From: Streptococcaceae bacterium AM104-57
GTDB lineage: Bacteria > Bacillota > Bacilli > Lactobacillales > Streptococcaceae
Assembly (NCBI GenBank): GCA_027659245.1
Contig: JAQDPW010000005.1
Location: 41,731 to 88,527 of the forward strand
Reading direction: 5' to 3'
Length of the DNA: 46,797 nucleotides
In this document: in pieces, positions 17,706 to 26,639 of the stretch
How positions within the stretch are numbered: the stretch's first letter is position 1
How the letters are laid out: every line of letters starts with the position of its first letter
Translations under genes and position numbers: made by a program
The notes under the pieces: generated by a model
The model's input: the letters and a program-made list of their open reading frames with translations, nothing else
Database searches by the model: none
What the model was told of the DNA's origin: nothing

Positions 17706-18662
17706 TTATAGGTCATCATTCCCATCCCTCTTATCTTTACGAAGTAAGTTTTGAATCTTATTAAAAAATGGAATAACTTTAAAATTATCTATAAAGCGTC
17801 TCTTACTTAACTCAGGTCCCTGTAGCTTCCTATATTCTTCGATATAAATTGTAGATACTTTACCAATTTCACTTTCCCCGAAAATAATAGCTTTTAAAAT
17901 TAATACACCAAGAATTAGATAAAGAGAAACTATTCCAACAAGAAAAGCAATATAGAAATTATTAAACAAATAATACGCTATCCAAGCATCAACTCCGGCA
18001 ATAAAGAAAGAGAGCACTGTAATGCCTATTTCAGGGTTTCTATCATCGCTTTCATTAACACTCAATTCTGGGAGTAAAAAAATTAAAATCATTACAAAAA
18101 TCAAGCAAAAAGCCAAAAACGAAGAGAGTTCAGTAGGTTGTTCGATAAAACAATTATATCCAGAGTACATGAAAAATAGCTGAAGTGATAACATCGCATA
18201 CTGAAATAAATAAAACCATATTTTAGCTGAAGTTATGAGCTGAATATTTTTTTCTACTTTTATATCTAGTAATCGTTTAGAAATTTGTATCCGATGAGCT
18301 AGTTCTTTCAAATCTTCTATTTGAAGTTTTTCAGAAGCATGGTTTTTCTCTATAATTTCTATTTGATGCCATACATATCCATCATCTTCTATCCACTGAT
18401 ATTTACCAAAAGTTTTTATTTTTCGTCCATATGGGTTAATTTTTTGAGAAATTTTAAAAAGTAGTTTTTCTAAATCTGGATTAGTAATTCCTTTATCTAC
18501 CAGTTCATCAGCATAAACAACTAGTTCTTTAAAGTTTTCTTGTTTATTTTCATACACATACTTACGATAGTCCTCTTTTTTCTTTTGAAAATAAGCATAC
18601 AAACTCGAAATCAATCCTGTTATTATAGCAGGCGTTGCTATTTGTTTCAGTATTTCATACAT
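17706..18662 (-). CDS. Unknown four-helix membrane protein
   Basis: This 318-residue protein has an N-terminal hydrophobic anchor (about residues 8-25) and a charged, coiled-coil-like cytoplasmic stretch (about 28-145). About four membrane segments follow (about 150-265), then a charged tail ending LLRKDKRDGNDDL. I do not recognise a family. Its codons are more AT-rich than those of the M42 peptidase and HIT genes on either side, which suggests more recent acquisition. It is 17 bp downstream of the M42 peptidase gene. No enzyme motif is visible. Confidence 0.75.
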   Translation of the reverse strand: MYEILKQIATPAIITGLISSLYAYFQKKKEDYRKYVYENKQENFKELVVYADELVDKGITNPDLEKLLFKISQKINPYGRKIKTFGKYQWIEDDGYVWHQIEIIEKNHASEKLQIEDLKELAHRIQISKRLLDIKVEKNIQLITSAKIWFYLFQYAMLSLQLFFMYSGYNCFIEQPTELSSFLAFCLIFVMILIFLLPELSVNESDDRNPEIGITVLSFFIAGVDAWIAYYLFNNFYIAFLVGIVSLYLILGVLILKAIIFGESEIGKVSTIYIEEYRKLQGPELSKRRFIDNFKVIPFFNKIQNLLRKDKRDGNDDL

Positions 18663-18679
18663 AGTACTTTATCGCCCCT

Positions 18680-19717
18680 TCACTTCACCAACTTACTCTT
18701 GAGATAGGCATCGACCATACGCTCAGTAGCCACTACAGAATCAATATGAGTACGTTCGTATGAGTGGCTTGACTCGATACCAGCACCGAGAAGGGCATGC
18801 TTGACCTCTGCGCCTGCTGACATAGCTGCTGAAGCATCCGAACCATAAAATGGATAGATATCTAGTTTAAATGGAATGTCCTGCTCTTTTGCCAAGGCAA
18901 CCAGATGTTGACGGAATTCATAGTGGTAAGGACCAGAAGCATCTTTAACACAGATAGACACTGTGTACTCGTCCGTCTGCTGGTCATCTCCCATTGCTCC
19001 CATATCTACTGCTAGATATTCGACAACTTGATTTGGGATACTTGAGTTAGCACCATGCCCCACTTCTTCAAAGACCGAGAAGGCAAAATGCGTAGTGACG
19101 GGAAGTTCGATTCCTTCTTCCTTATAGACTTTAAGGAGATTTAGAAGGATAGCTGCACTGACCTTATCATCCAAATGACGAGATTTGATAAAGCCTGTCT
19201 CAGTTACGACAGTTCGTGGGTCAAAGCTGATAAAGTCACCAACCTCAATACCGAGTGCGCGTGTTTCTTTTTCGTTGGTGACTTTTTCATCCAAACGAAC
19301 TTCCATATTGTCCTGTGTGCGTTCTGCAGTTCCTGCATCCTTGTAGACATGGCAAGAAGTTTGGTGGATGAGGATGGTTCCTGATACTTTTTCACCTGTG
19401 CTAGCCACATGCACTGTACAGTTTTCGCCTTCAATCATATTCCAAGGATAGCCACCGATACGATCCATCTTGAGACGACCGTCTGGTTTAACAGCACGGA
19501 CGATAGCTCCCAGAGTATCCACATGAGCAGTCACATAGCGTTGTTGCTCGTCATTTTTCCCTTTAATGGTAACGTTCACTCCACCCTTAGCTGTGCGGAC
19601 TGGTTGATAGCCTAGTTTTTCAAGCGTCTCAACTAGATAATTCGTAATTTCACGCGTAAAACCTGTCGGCGATGCAATAGCAGTTAGTTCTTTGATATAT
19701 TCTACAGTTTGATTCAT
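18680..19717 (-). CDS. M42-family metallo-aminopeptidase
   Basis: This 345-residue protein has M42 peptidase features: HVDTLGAIV (first metal His and Asp), SRHLDDKVSAA (bridging Asp), FSVFEEVGHGANSS (catalytic and metal Glu), VDMGAMG, and SSHSYERTH (final metal His). These enzymes form large tetrahedral complexes that cleave short peptides in the cytoplasm. It looks unlike the glutamyl aminopeptidase PepA subgroup at its N-terminus, so no symbol is given. Confidence 0.9.
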   Translation of the reverse strand: MNQTVEYIKELTAIASPTGFTREITNYLVETLEKLGYQPVRTAKGGVNVTIKGKNDEQQRYVTAHVDTLGAIVRAVKPDGRLKMDRIGGYPWNMIEGENCTVHVASTGEKVSGTILIHQTSCHVYKDAGTAERTQDNMEVRLDEKVTNEKETRALGIEVGDFISFDPRTVVTETGFIKSRHLDDKVSAAILLNLLKVYKEEGIELPVTTHFAFSVFEEVGHGANSSIPNQVVEYLAVDMGAMGDDQQTDEYTVSICVKDASGPYHYEFRQHLVALAKEQDIPFKLDIYPFYGSDASAAMSAGAEVKHALLGAGIESSHSYERTHIDSVVATERMVDAYLKSKLVK

Positions 19718-19771
19718 TTTTTCACCTCTTTTGCTACCTATTATAACACATTTATCATCGGATAAAAAAAG

Positions 19772-19809
19772 AAAATCACTCCTGTAGACTTGGCTACAAA
19801 AGTGATTTT
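19772..19809 (-). terminator. Terminator after brnQ
   Basis: On the minus strand AAAATCACTTTTGTAG pairs with CTACAGGAGTGATTTT and is followed by a C-interrupted T run. It starts 6 bp after the brnQ stop. Confidence 0.8.
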
Positions 19810-19814
19810 AGTGA

Positions 19815-21140
19815 TTATTCCATTTCAAAAGTTTCGCTTTCTTGTTTGTTAGGAAGAACAAGAGAAAGCAAAATCCCAATAACTGCTGGTACTAACCATG
19901 GCAATGAAGCCTTAGCAAATGGTAGAGCGTTCACGATATTTGCAAGGACCTCAACTTTAAAAGTAGATCCTAAAACACTTGCAATAGCAATTGCTGTGAC
20001 AATGCCGACCGTTAATTGCATTCCTGGTTTTGAAAGAGCAACAAACTTGTTCACAATCACAATCATAACAATCACAATGGTAATTGGATACAAGATAACT
20101 AGGACAGGGATAGAATATTTGATGATTGCATCAAGACCAAGGTTGGCAATTGCAAAACCAATCAAGGTAAAGACAGTCGCATAAACCTTATAGCTGATTT
20201 GTGGGAAACGTCCGTTAAAGAATTCAGCAGTTGAAACAATCAAGCCTACAGTCGTTGTGAAGCAGGTTACTGTTACCATGGCTGCTAGGAATAATTGAGC
20301 TGTTGAACCAAAGATTTCTTGGGTCGCTTGTGACAAGATATAAACCCCTGGAGTTCCACCCTTCATCGCTTCTTCTGTCATTGGGAAGTGATTTCCAAGG
20401 AAACCTAGGCCAATGTATAGAGCACTAAAGCCAAGTGCTACGACAATTCCGACTACCCAAATGGTTGAGATATATTCTTTTTTACTTGAAAATCCAAGTT
20501 GTTTCAAGGTTTGAACCGCGATTACACTGAAGGCAACAGAGGCAAGAGCATCTAGAGTATTATATCCTTCAAGGAATCCTGCTCCAAATGCTGAAGCTTG
20601 ATAAGCTTCGGTAGCTGCTTGTGGAGTATTTCCACCATATTTGAAGGCTCCAAGGATTACCAAGATGATGATCAAGAGGGCAAAAACTGGTGTCAAAATA
20701 CGACCGATACGATCCAAAATCTTTGAAGGATTAAGCGCGATTAAGTATGCTGCAACAAAGTAGATAAGGGTAAAGACAATCAAGCCTAGACCTTTGTCAG
20801 CATCTGCCAAGAGGGGACTAATCCCTACTGCATAAGAAGTTGTTGCAGTACGTGGAATAGCAAAGAATGGACCAATCGACAAGTACAAAACTGCTAGATA
20901 AATCGTTGCAAACCAAGGGGAAATCTTTGTAGAAATCTCATAGATATATCCCTTAGGATTCAAGGTCCCGATGATCAAGGTCAAGACGGCAAGTCCGACA
21001 CCTGAAAGTACAAATCCTGCAATGGCAGGGAGAAAGTGTTCCCCAGATTGAGCACCTAGGGTAGGGGGGAAAATCAAATTACCCGCACCAAAAAATATTC
21101 CAAACAGGAGTAAACCTGTTAAAGCACCTTTTTTAGCCAT
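19815..21140 (-). CDS. brnQ: Branched-chain amino acid transporter BrnQ
   Basis: This 441-residue LIVCS-family carrier has about twelve membrane helices. It starts MAKKGALTGLLLFGIFFGAGNLIFPPTLG, where the GAGNLIFPP block is the family hallmark. It imports leucine, isoleucine and valine with Na+ or H+. ATG 21140 follows AAGGAG. It has its own terminator. The position among peptidase genes fits amino-acid and peptide nutrition. Confidence 0.94.
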   Translation of the reverse strand: MAKKGALTGLLLFGIFFGAGNLIFPPTLGAQSGEHFLPAIAGFVLSGVGLAVLTLIIGTLNPKGYIYEISTKISPWFATIYLAVLYLSIGPFFAIPRTATTSYAVGISPLLADADKGLGLIVFTLIYFVAAYLIALNPSKILDRIGRILTPVFALLIIILVILGAFKYGGNTPQAATEAYQASAFGAGFLEGYNTLDALASVAFSVIAVQTLKQLGFSSKKEYISTIWVVGIVVALGFSALYIGLGFLGNHFPMTEEAMKGGTPGVYILSQATQEIFGSTAQLFLAAMVTVTCFTTTVGLIVSTAEFFNGRFPQISYKVYATVFTLIGFAIANLGLDAIIKYSIPVLVILYPITIVIVMIVIVNKFVALSKPGMQLTVGIVTAIAIASVLGSTFKVEVLANIVNALPFAKASLPWLVPAVIGILLSLVLPNKQESETFEME

Positions 21141-21258
21141 AAACTCTCCTTATAAAAAATAAAATACTTACATAGTATACCATGATTAAAAGCATGAAAA
21201 GGCTGTCACGAAATAATTTTAAAATGTTTTCAATTTTCTGATTTTTAGAGCAAATAAA

Positions 21259-21298
21259 CTCCCTTTAAAACCTTTCTTATTTTCGGTCTCAAAGGGAG
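21259..21298 (-). terminator. Terminator after rhodanese gene
   Basis: On the minus strand CTCCCTTTGAGACC pairs with GGTTTTAAAGGGAG, followed by TTTATTTG. Confidence 0.75.
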
Positions 21299-21304
21299 AT
21301 TTTC

Positions 21305-21586
21305 TTATTCTAAGGCATCCATACCACCTTGAACATTGATAACTTCATAACCTTGTTCAGCTAGAAATTGACAAGCACGCGCCGATCTCATTCCAGATTT
21401 ACAAATGACATAGTAGGTTTGATTTTTATCCAAGACCTCATAGGTATCAGATAAAGAACTCAAGGGATGGTTTTGAGCACTTTCTATATGAACTTGCTTA
21501 AACTCTACTTCTTCTCTCACATCAATAATGGTCGAACAGCCATTCTGGCACAGTTTATAAAAGTCCTCAAAATCGATTTCTTTCAT
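21305..21586 (-). CDS. Single-domain rhodanese-like sulfurtransferase
   Basis: This 93-residue single rhodanese domain has STIIDVREEVEF near the N-terminus and the active-site loop CKSGMRSA with catalytic Cys (about residue 64). It may handle persulfide sulfur. It starts 2 bp after the uracil-DNA glycosylase stop and is probably co-transcribed with it. Confidence 0.88.
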   Translation of the reverse strand: MKEIDFEDFYKLCQNGCSTIIDVREEVEFKQVHIESAQNHPLSSLSDTYEVLDKNQTYYVICKSGMRSARACQFLAEQGYEVINVQGGMDALE

Positions 21587-21588
21587 CT

Positions 21589-22173
21589 CTATTCTCCAAT
21601 TATTTTATTTACTCTCTTTTTCAATTCAGGCAAGACTTCTGCTTCAAACCAGGGATTTTTGGCCATCCAGATTTGATTACGTGGTGATGGGTGTACCAGA
21701 GGGAAATAATCAGGCAAATAATCTTTAAATCGATGCACACGGTCTGTCACCTTGCCACTGACTTTCTCATTTAGATAGTAGGCTTGGGCATACTGCCCTA
21801 TCAAGAGGGTTAATTGAATGTCTGGTAATTCATGTAATAACTGCGGGTGCCACTTTTCTGCAAAACCGGGTCTGGGCGGTAGGTCACCGGATGTCCCATG
21901 TCCTGGAAAATAGAAATCCATGGGCATGACTGCAAAATAACCTGACTTGTAAAAAGTATCTTCATCCACGCCCAACCACTCTCGCAAGCGATCTCCGCTT
22001 TTATCCTTCCAGTAAAGCCCTGCTTCCTGGGTTTTGAGACCTGGCGCCTGACCAATGATATTGATACGAGCCGTTTTTGGTGCTGCAAAAAGAGGCTGGA
22101 TTCCTTGATCAGTATAGTGTTGATTTTGTGGATCAGCCATGATGGCTTGTTTGATTCTTTCGATTTGAGACAT
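21589..22173 (-). CDS. Uracil-DNA glycosylase family protein
   Basis: This 194-residue protein belongs to the uracil-DNA glycosylase superfamily. It shows the uracil pocket motif INIIGQAPGLKTQEAG (about residues 38-53) and the second motif HPSPRNQIW (about 162-170). These excise deaminated bases from DNA. The GQAPG motif differs from the GQDPYH of classical Ung, so this is one of the divergent subfamilies. The ribosome site GGAGGG overlaps the end of a terminator after pepV. Confidence 0.87.
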   Translation of the reverse strand: MSQIERIKQAIMADPQNQHYTDQGIQPLFAAPKTARINIIGQAPGLKTQEAGLYWKDKSGDRLREWLGVDEDTFYKSGYFAVMPMDFYFPGHGTSGDLPPRPGFAEKWHPQLLHELPDIQLTLLIGQYAQAYYLNEKVSGKVTDRVHRFKDYLPDYFPLVHPSPRNQIWMAKNPWFEAEVLPELKKRVNKIIGE

Positions 22174-22190
22174 CTATTTTCCCTCCAAAA

Positions 22191-22219
22191 AGAAGCCCAA
22201 GAGTGAATCTCAGACTTCT
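22191..22219 (-). terminator. Terminator between pepV and UDG gene
   Basis: On the minus strand GAAGTCTGAG pairs imperfectly with CTTGGGCTTC, followed by TTTTT and immediately by the GGAGGG site of the next gene. It could act as a partial terminator. Confidence 0.65.
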
Positions 22220-22225
22220 ATAGCA

Positions 22226-23626
22226 TTATTTGATCAATTCATAGATAGCTTCAGCGTAGATAGCTGCTGCACGGAAAAGATCGTCCAAGGCGATAAATTC
22301 ATTGGCTTGGTGCATAGTGTCGATAGAGTCTGGGAACATAGCACCGTAAGCTACACCACGTTCTAAGAGACGTCCAAATGTTCCGCCTCCAATAACTTGT
22401 TCATGCCCTTGAAGACCTGTTTGTTTTTCATAAACATCTAACAAGGTTTGGACAAGCGGATCTTCCATCGGTACATAGTGAGGCGTGTGTCCGTGTTCTG
22501 ACAAGCTAACAGAAGCAACTGGCAAGTTTTCAAGAACTGACTTAATTTGCTCTGGACTTGTTCCTTTTGGATAACGGAAGTTGAGGGCAATGGTATTATC
22601 AGCACTAGCTTCGTCAAAACGGAAGACACCAGCGTTCATAGAAAGGGCACCCATCTTTTCATCCACATGAGCAACTTTCAAGTTTTTACCTTCATGGTCA
22701 TTCAAAAGAATCTTACCAGCAATGTCAAGATAGTCTTTTGCAGGTCCTTCAAAAGCAAACTGACTGAGGAAGAGGGCAAGATAAGTTGCACCATTGACAC
22801 CAGAAGCAGGCATGGCACCGTGGGCTGATTTACCGATAATAGTAACCTTGTACTGACCGTTTTCTTCTTGGATTTCTCCTCTGAGTTTGTGCTCTGCAAC
22901 GAAGTCGTCTAGTTTGGCTTGCAAGTCAGCTAAGTCACCTGAAACGACTGCTGTTGCTGATTCTGGCACCATATTTTCACGCAAACCACCTGTGAAGCTG
23001 TGAAGACGAGCTTCACCCTTGTTTTCACCAGCAAAGTGGAGGTATTCTGTGATATTTCCTTTTTCACCATTAATAATAGGGAATTCAGCATCTGGAGAGA
23101 AACCAAAGTCTGGCTTCGCAAGTCCTACATGGTCAAAGTAGTAGTCCATGTCTGCCCAACCTGATTCTTCATCAGTTCCGACGATAAAGCGAACTTTTTT
23201 AGAAGTTGGAAGTCCCAATTCTTTGATGATTTTCAAACCATAGTAACAAGCAGTTGTAGGTCCCTTATCATCTGAAGCACCACGCGCATAGAGACGACCA
23301 TCTTTGATAGTTGGTGTGTATGGATCTGTGTCCCAACCGCTACCAGCAGGCACTACGTCCATGTGGGCAAAGATACCGAGAATCTCTTCCCCTTGACCAA
23401 ACTCAAAATGTCCTGCATAGTTGTCGACATTTTTTGTTGGGTAGCCATCACGGTCTGCGATTTCGAGGAATTTCTCCAAGGCTTTTACCGGACCAGGTCC
23501 AAAAGGATGCTGCGCATCTGCCTTGCTGTCATCACGTTCTGAGTTGATTTCCAAAAGGCTAAACAAGTCAGCCAAGAGGGCTTCTTTACGTTTTTCTACT
23601 TCTGCTGTAAAATCAATAACTGTCAT
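22226..23626 (-). CDS. pepV: Dipeptidase PepV (M20 family)
   Basis: This 466-residue M20 metallopeptidase releases amino acids from dipeptides in the cytoplasm. Metal and catalytic motifs are GIFAHMDVVPAG (His, Asp), YARGASDDKGPT (bridging Asp), IVGTDEESGWAD (catalytic Glu, metal Glu), and SPDAEFP (Asp). The lid domain occupies about residues 190-390, and IGGGTFGRLL with TMHQANEF is at the C-terminal end. Length agrees with lactococcal and streptococcal PepV. It starts 10 bp after the nitroreductase stop. Confidence 0.94.
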   Translation of the reverse strand: MTVIDFTAEVEKRKEALLADLFSLLEINSERDDSKADAQHPFGPGPVKALEKFLEIADRDGYPTKNVDNYAGHFEFGQGEEILGIFAHMDVVPAGSGWDTDPYTPTIKDGRLYARGASDDKGPTTACYYGLKIIKELGLPTSKKVRFIVGTDEESGWADMDYYFDHVGLAKPDFGFSPDAEFPIINGEKGNITEYLHFAGENKGEARLHSFTGGLRENMVPESATAVVSGDLADLQAKLDDFVAEHKLRGEIQEENGQYKVTIIGKSAHGAMPASGVNGATYLALFLSQFAFEGPAKDYLDIAGKILLNDHEGKNLKVAHVDEKMGALSMNAGVFRFDEASADNTIALNFRYPKGTSPEQIKSVLENLPVASVSLSEHGHTPHYVPMEDPLVQTLLDVYEKQTGLQGHEQVIGGGTFGRLLERGVAYGAMFPDSIDTMHQANEFIALDDLFRAAAIYAEAIYELIK

Positions 23627-23635
23627 TTTTTCTTC

Positions 23636-24241
23636 CTATCTTTTTTCGATAATTTCATCTACTGGCAAGCGGTAACTTGGTTCCAACTTCTCGTCTGTGT
23701 ATCCTACTGTAATCAAGAGCTCTGGACGGAAGCGTTCTTCGATTTCCAAGACTTCATTGGTTTTTGATTTATCAAAACCAAGGATAATGTTTGAACCGAT
23801 TCCCTGGTCAGTCAATGCAAGGACTAAGTTCATCGCAACCAACCCTGCATTAAGGGCTAGGTAGTCACTGATTTGTTGTTCATTGTAACGCGCAAACTCT
23901 GCTGGAAGATTTTTCATAAAGTACTGAAGTTGTTCTTCTGAGAAGTTCTTTGCTCCACCAACACGCGCAATCTTGCGAGCTCGTTTAGCTAGGTCAGTAT
24001 CTGTAAACAAGGCAATGGTTACAGGGGCAGATGCTACTTGCTCAAAGTTTGAACCGTAAGCTAATTTTGCTAATTCAGCATTTCTCTCACGAACCACTAC
24101 AAATTTCCAAGGCTGACTGTTGTGAGCGCTTGGTGCCAAGGTTGCGATTTCGATAGCTGTACGAACATCCTTCGGATCGACAGGTTTATCAATAAAATGC
24201 TTAGTCGCATGACGTTTTTTATTTAACTCAAGAAATTTCAT
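23636..24241 (-). CDS. Nitroreductase-family flavoprotein
   Basis: This 201-residue protein binds FMN and reduces nitro or quinone-like compounds with NAD(P)H. Family motifs are KKRHATKHF (phosphate contact, about residues 8-16), ATLAPSAHNSQPWKFVVV (about 34-51), and GLVAMNLVLALTDQGIGSNIILGF. The C-terminal VGYTDEKLEPSYRLP is typical. It is the first gene of the run with pepV, UDG and rhodanese. The exact substrate is unknown. Confidence 0.9.
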   Translation of the reverse strand: MKFLELNKKRHATKHFIDKPVDPKDVRTAIEIATLAPSAHNSQPWKFVVVRERNAELAKLAYGSNFEQVASAPVTIALFTDTDLAKRARKIARVGGAKNFSEEQLQYFMKNLPAEFARYNEQQISDYLALNAGLVAMNLVLALTDQGIGSNIILGFDKSKTNEVLEIEERFRPELLITVGYTDEKLEPSYRLPVDEIIEKR

Positions 24242-24403
24242 AATTGATTTCCTTTTCTATTTCTACTGCTTCCATTTTACCATATTTTGAAAGAGCTTGC
24301 AGAGTTTTTTCATAATGTAGAGATCTTTATCCCAACTCTTAATCAGGAATTACATACTTTTCGATTTAGTTGCTAGCTATGGTAAAAATTTTTTGCACAA
24401 GAA

Positions 24404-24435
24404 AAAGAGGCTAGGACAAAAGTCCTAGCCTCTTT
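24404..24435 (-). terminator. Terminator after phosphoesterase gene
   Basis: A perfect 14-bp stem (AAAGAGGCTAGGAC / GTCCTAGCCTCTTT) with an AAAA loop is followed on the minus strand by a T tract. It is likely to work in both directions. Confidence 0.9.
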
Positions 24436-24463
24436 ATTTAGTATCTGTTAATTAAAGCAACTC

Positions 24464-25297
24464 TTACAAAAAATCAAAATAATTCTTGACATCCTCTACA
24501 TAGCCATGCTTTTCATTGAGGCTGGCTAACAAATCTCTATTATGGCCTTGATAGTTGTCCTCACGTCGCAACTCTTCATACATTTCGATAAAAGGAAGGC
24601 CTTTGGTCTTAGCTGATTCTAGCTCTGCTTCATAGTCATAGGCGACTTTTCGAAATTGGATATTGACCAATTCACCATTTTCAAGCTCAAGTAAGGTATA
24701 CTGGGCTCGGTGATTTTTCAGTCCTTCCCAGTTAAAATAAGGCATACCAATCGAACCTGGATTGATGATTTGTTGGCCTTGGCTACCATAACGTAGGAGC
24801 TGTTTATGGACATGCCCATAGACGGCTACATCCGTAGTTTCATCAAGTAACTGGTCAAATTTTTCGGTATTATTTTCAACCAGCAAATCACCACCATAAT
24901 TTTTCTCAGGTAAATTATGAGAAAGAGAAAAACGTAAGCCTTCAACTTCTTTCTTGGCTACCATAGGCAGATTTCTCAACCAATCAATATGCTCTGGCTT
25001 TAGGTCCTCCATCAGATATTGAGTCATCCTGAGAAGCTGGATTTCTTGGGGATCCTCTAAACCATATTGCCCATCTAAAGCCTCTAACACACAATCATCC
25101 CAGTTCCCTCGAACGGATGCTGTAATGGGAAGGTCTTTCAAAAGAGCCACCAAGTCATTTGCTCCCGGCCCAGGAAGAAAAATATCTCCCAGAAGCCAAT
25201 ATTCAGTCGCTCCCAAATTTTTAGCGTCTTCAAGAACTCCAGCCAAGGCTGTCGTGTTACCATGAATGTCTGATAAAATTGCAATCTTATGGTTCAT
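24464..25297 (-). CDS. Calcineurin-like metallophosphoesterase
   Basis: This 277-residue protein has the binuclear-metal phosphoesterase blocks in order: AILSDIHGNTTAL (about residues 5-17), LLGDIFLPG, SVRGNWDD, SLSHNL and VYGHVHKQLL. It resembles YfcE/YmdB-like enzymes that hydrolyse phosphomonoesters or diesters. ATG 25297 is preceded by AAGGAG. It lies alone, divergent from the XRE operon. Confidence 0.9.
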   Translation of the reverse strand: MNHKIAILSDIHGNTTALAGVLEDAKNLGATEYWLLGDIFLPGPGANDLVALLKDLPITASVRGNWDDCVLEALDGQYGLEDPQEIQLLRMTQYLMEDLKPEHIDWLRNLPMVAKKEVEGLRFSLSHNLPEKNYGGDLLVENNTEKFDQLLDETTDVAVYGHVHKQLLRYGSQGQQIINPGSIGMPYFNWEGLKNHRAQYTLLELENGELVNIQFRKVAYDYEAELESAKTKGLPFIEMYEELRREDNYQGHNRDLLASLNEKHGYVEDVKNYFDFL

Positions 25298-25433
25298 TTT
25301 CTGCTCCTTCTTTAGTGGATAGCTTTCAGTCTATCCAATTCACTCTTATAATTCTGTACTTTTCTTCATTATAGCATAAAATCGCTAGAAGATTTTATAA
25401 TGGAAATATTCTCATCAACTTTCTCTTAAAAAT

Positions 25434-25475
25434 ATGTCAAAAATAGTTGACATTTTATTTTCAAAAGAATATACT
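25434..25475 (+). promoter_or_regulatory. Promoter and operator-like palindrome of XRE operon
   Basis: TTGACA (25447-25452) and TATACT (25470-25475) are separated by 17 bp, a near-consensus promoter. A perfect inverted repeat ATGTCAA-6-TTGACAT (25434-25453) overlaps the -35. A weaker dyad GTCA...TGAC lies just downstream (about 25480-25495). This placement suggests autorepression by the XRE protein encoded 40 bp downstream. Confidence 0.78.
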
Positions 25476-25515
25476 ATAGTCAAATATATGTGACACAATC
25501 TAAAAAGGAGGAAGC

Positions 25516-25710
25516 ATGAATCGTGTGAAAGAATTCCGCAAGGAACTGGGCAAGTCCCAACTCGAACTTGCCAAGGATATCGGCGTCTCGAGGCAAACCA
25601 TCAACATGATTGAAAACGACAAGTACAATCCAACCTTGGAACTCTGTCTCAATCTCGCCCGAAGCCTCCAAACTGACCTCAACAGTCTCTTTTGGGAGGA
25701 TGATTGTTAA
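25516..25710 (+). CDS. Small XRE-family repressor
   Basis: This 64-residue protein is almost entirely one helix-turn-helix domain (KSQLELAKDIGVSRQTINMIENDKYNPTLELCLNLARSL). It ends SLFWEDDC, as in YgzD-like regulators. It starts with AAGGAGG seven bases upstream. A good promoter overlapped by a palindrome suggests self-control. Five membrane-protein genes follow with spacings of about 10-26 bp, so it probably controls that operon. Confidence 0.92.
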   Translation: MNRVKEFRKELGKSQLELAKDIGVSRQTINMIENDKYNPTLELCLNLARSLQTDLNSLFWEDDC

Positions 25711-25724
25711 AAAGGAGAAGAAAA

Positions 25725-26267
25725 ATGAAAAAAGAAACTTTCACTGAAAAGCTCATCAAACGCACTTACGGTATTTCTGATCCACTGGACGAATACAAAC
25801 GGCGCGAAGCTGACCGCATCGGAAATAAAGTCTTTATAATTCTCTTTTATCTGATGATTTTCGGCAATGTTATTCCACTCGTTCTAGCCTATAAATATCC
25901 TCAACTAGTGGCTCTAGTCTATCCTCCTCTGATTTTAGTAATTGCCCTCATCTCTGCCGGCTACGTCACCTACCAAATGCAAAAAACAGGGATTACAACT
26001 ATTGAACCAGATATGTTGAATGAGAAAGAAAGTAAGCAACTACACTACCCTGGTCTTAAAGCTGGTTTATTCTTTGGCCTATGGATATTTTTTATAACCC
26101 CTCTTCTCCATATACTTACTGGTGAAGGTCAGGACTATTTCCATTCTCTTCTCACTATAAGAAATGGTTTAGCAAGCATTTTCGGTTCTATCTTCTTCGG
26201 AGCGAGCATACAGTTCCTCATCTCCCGTCGCATTGCAAGAGCTAAAAAAGAGCAGGATAAGGATTAG
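25725..26267 (+). CDS. DUF3278-like membrane protein, copy 1
   Basis: This 180-residue protein has a charged N-terminus (KLIKRTYGISDPLDEYKRREADRIGNK) and four membrane segments (about residues 44-62, 69-90, 115-135, 150-168). Family assignment to the DUF3278 group is from memory of the conserved IYGISGPLDE and RREADRIGNKVF segments. ATG 25725 is preceded by AAAGGAG. About two thirds of residues match copy 2 at 26640. The function is unknown. Encoded with a small membrane protein as a repeated pair. Confidence 0.85.
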   Translation: MKKETFTEKLIKRTYGISDPLDEYKRREADRIGNKVFIILFYLMIFGNVIPLVLAYKYPQLVALVYPPLILVIALISAGYVTYQMQKTGITTIEPDMLNEKESKQLHYPGLKAGLFFGLWIFFITPLLHILTGEGQDYFHSLLTIRNGLASIFGSIFFGASIQFLISRRIARAKKEQDKD

Positions 26268-26277
26268 GAGGTGCCCT

Positions 26278-26613
26278 ATGAAATCACTAGTAACTTTACT
26301 TACCTATCATCTTTTGTTTGCTTCACTGCTCATCTTCATCATCTTTTCAGGGAACTTGCCAATCTACGATATAGTCCTCCTTCCAGTCTTTGTTCCAGCA
26401 CTCAACAAAGGATTGACTTACCTAAAGATAGATTCTCAAAAAACGCGCATACTCAACTTAGCACTATTCTTTATGATTCTATCCTTTCTATCCTTACCAC
26501 AACTGACGCTCATCTCAAGCAATTGGAAATATTATATACTGCTAACTATCGCTATCCTTTCTTCTATCACTTATCTTTATTATCTCTATCAATTCGTAAA
26601 AGAAACAAAATAA
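26278..26613 (+). CDS. Small membrane protein, pair partner 1
   Basis: This 111-residue protein starts at ATG 26278 after AGGAGG. It has about four hydrophobic segments and a short cytoplasmic loop (NKGLTYLKIDSQKTRILN). It is a paralogue of the protein at 27193: both begin MKSL, share NKG...KI.S.K.R.LN and end with YLYQFVKE/YTLYQLFKE. I recognise no family. Confidence 0.8.
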   Translation: MKSLVTLLTYHLLFASLLIFIIFSGNLPIYDIVLLPVFVPALNKGLTYLKIDSQKTRILNLALFFMILSFLSLPQLTLISSNWKYYILLTIAILSSITYLYYLYQFVKETK

Positions 26614-26639
26614 CATCGTTCATTTAGGAGAAATCACCC

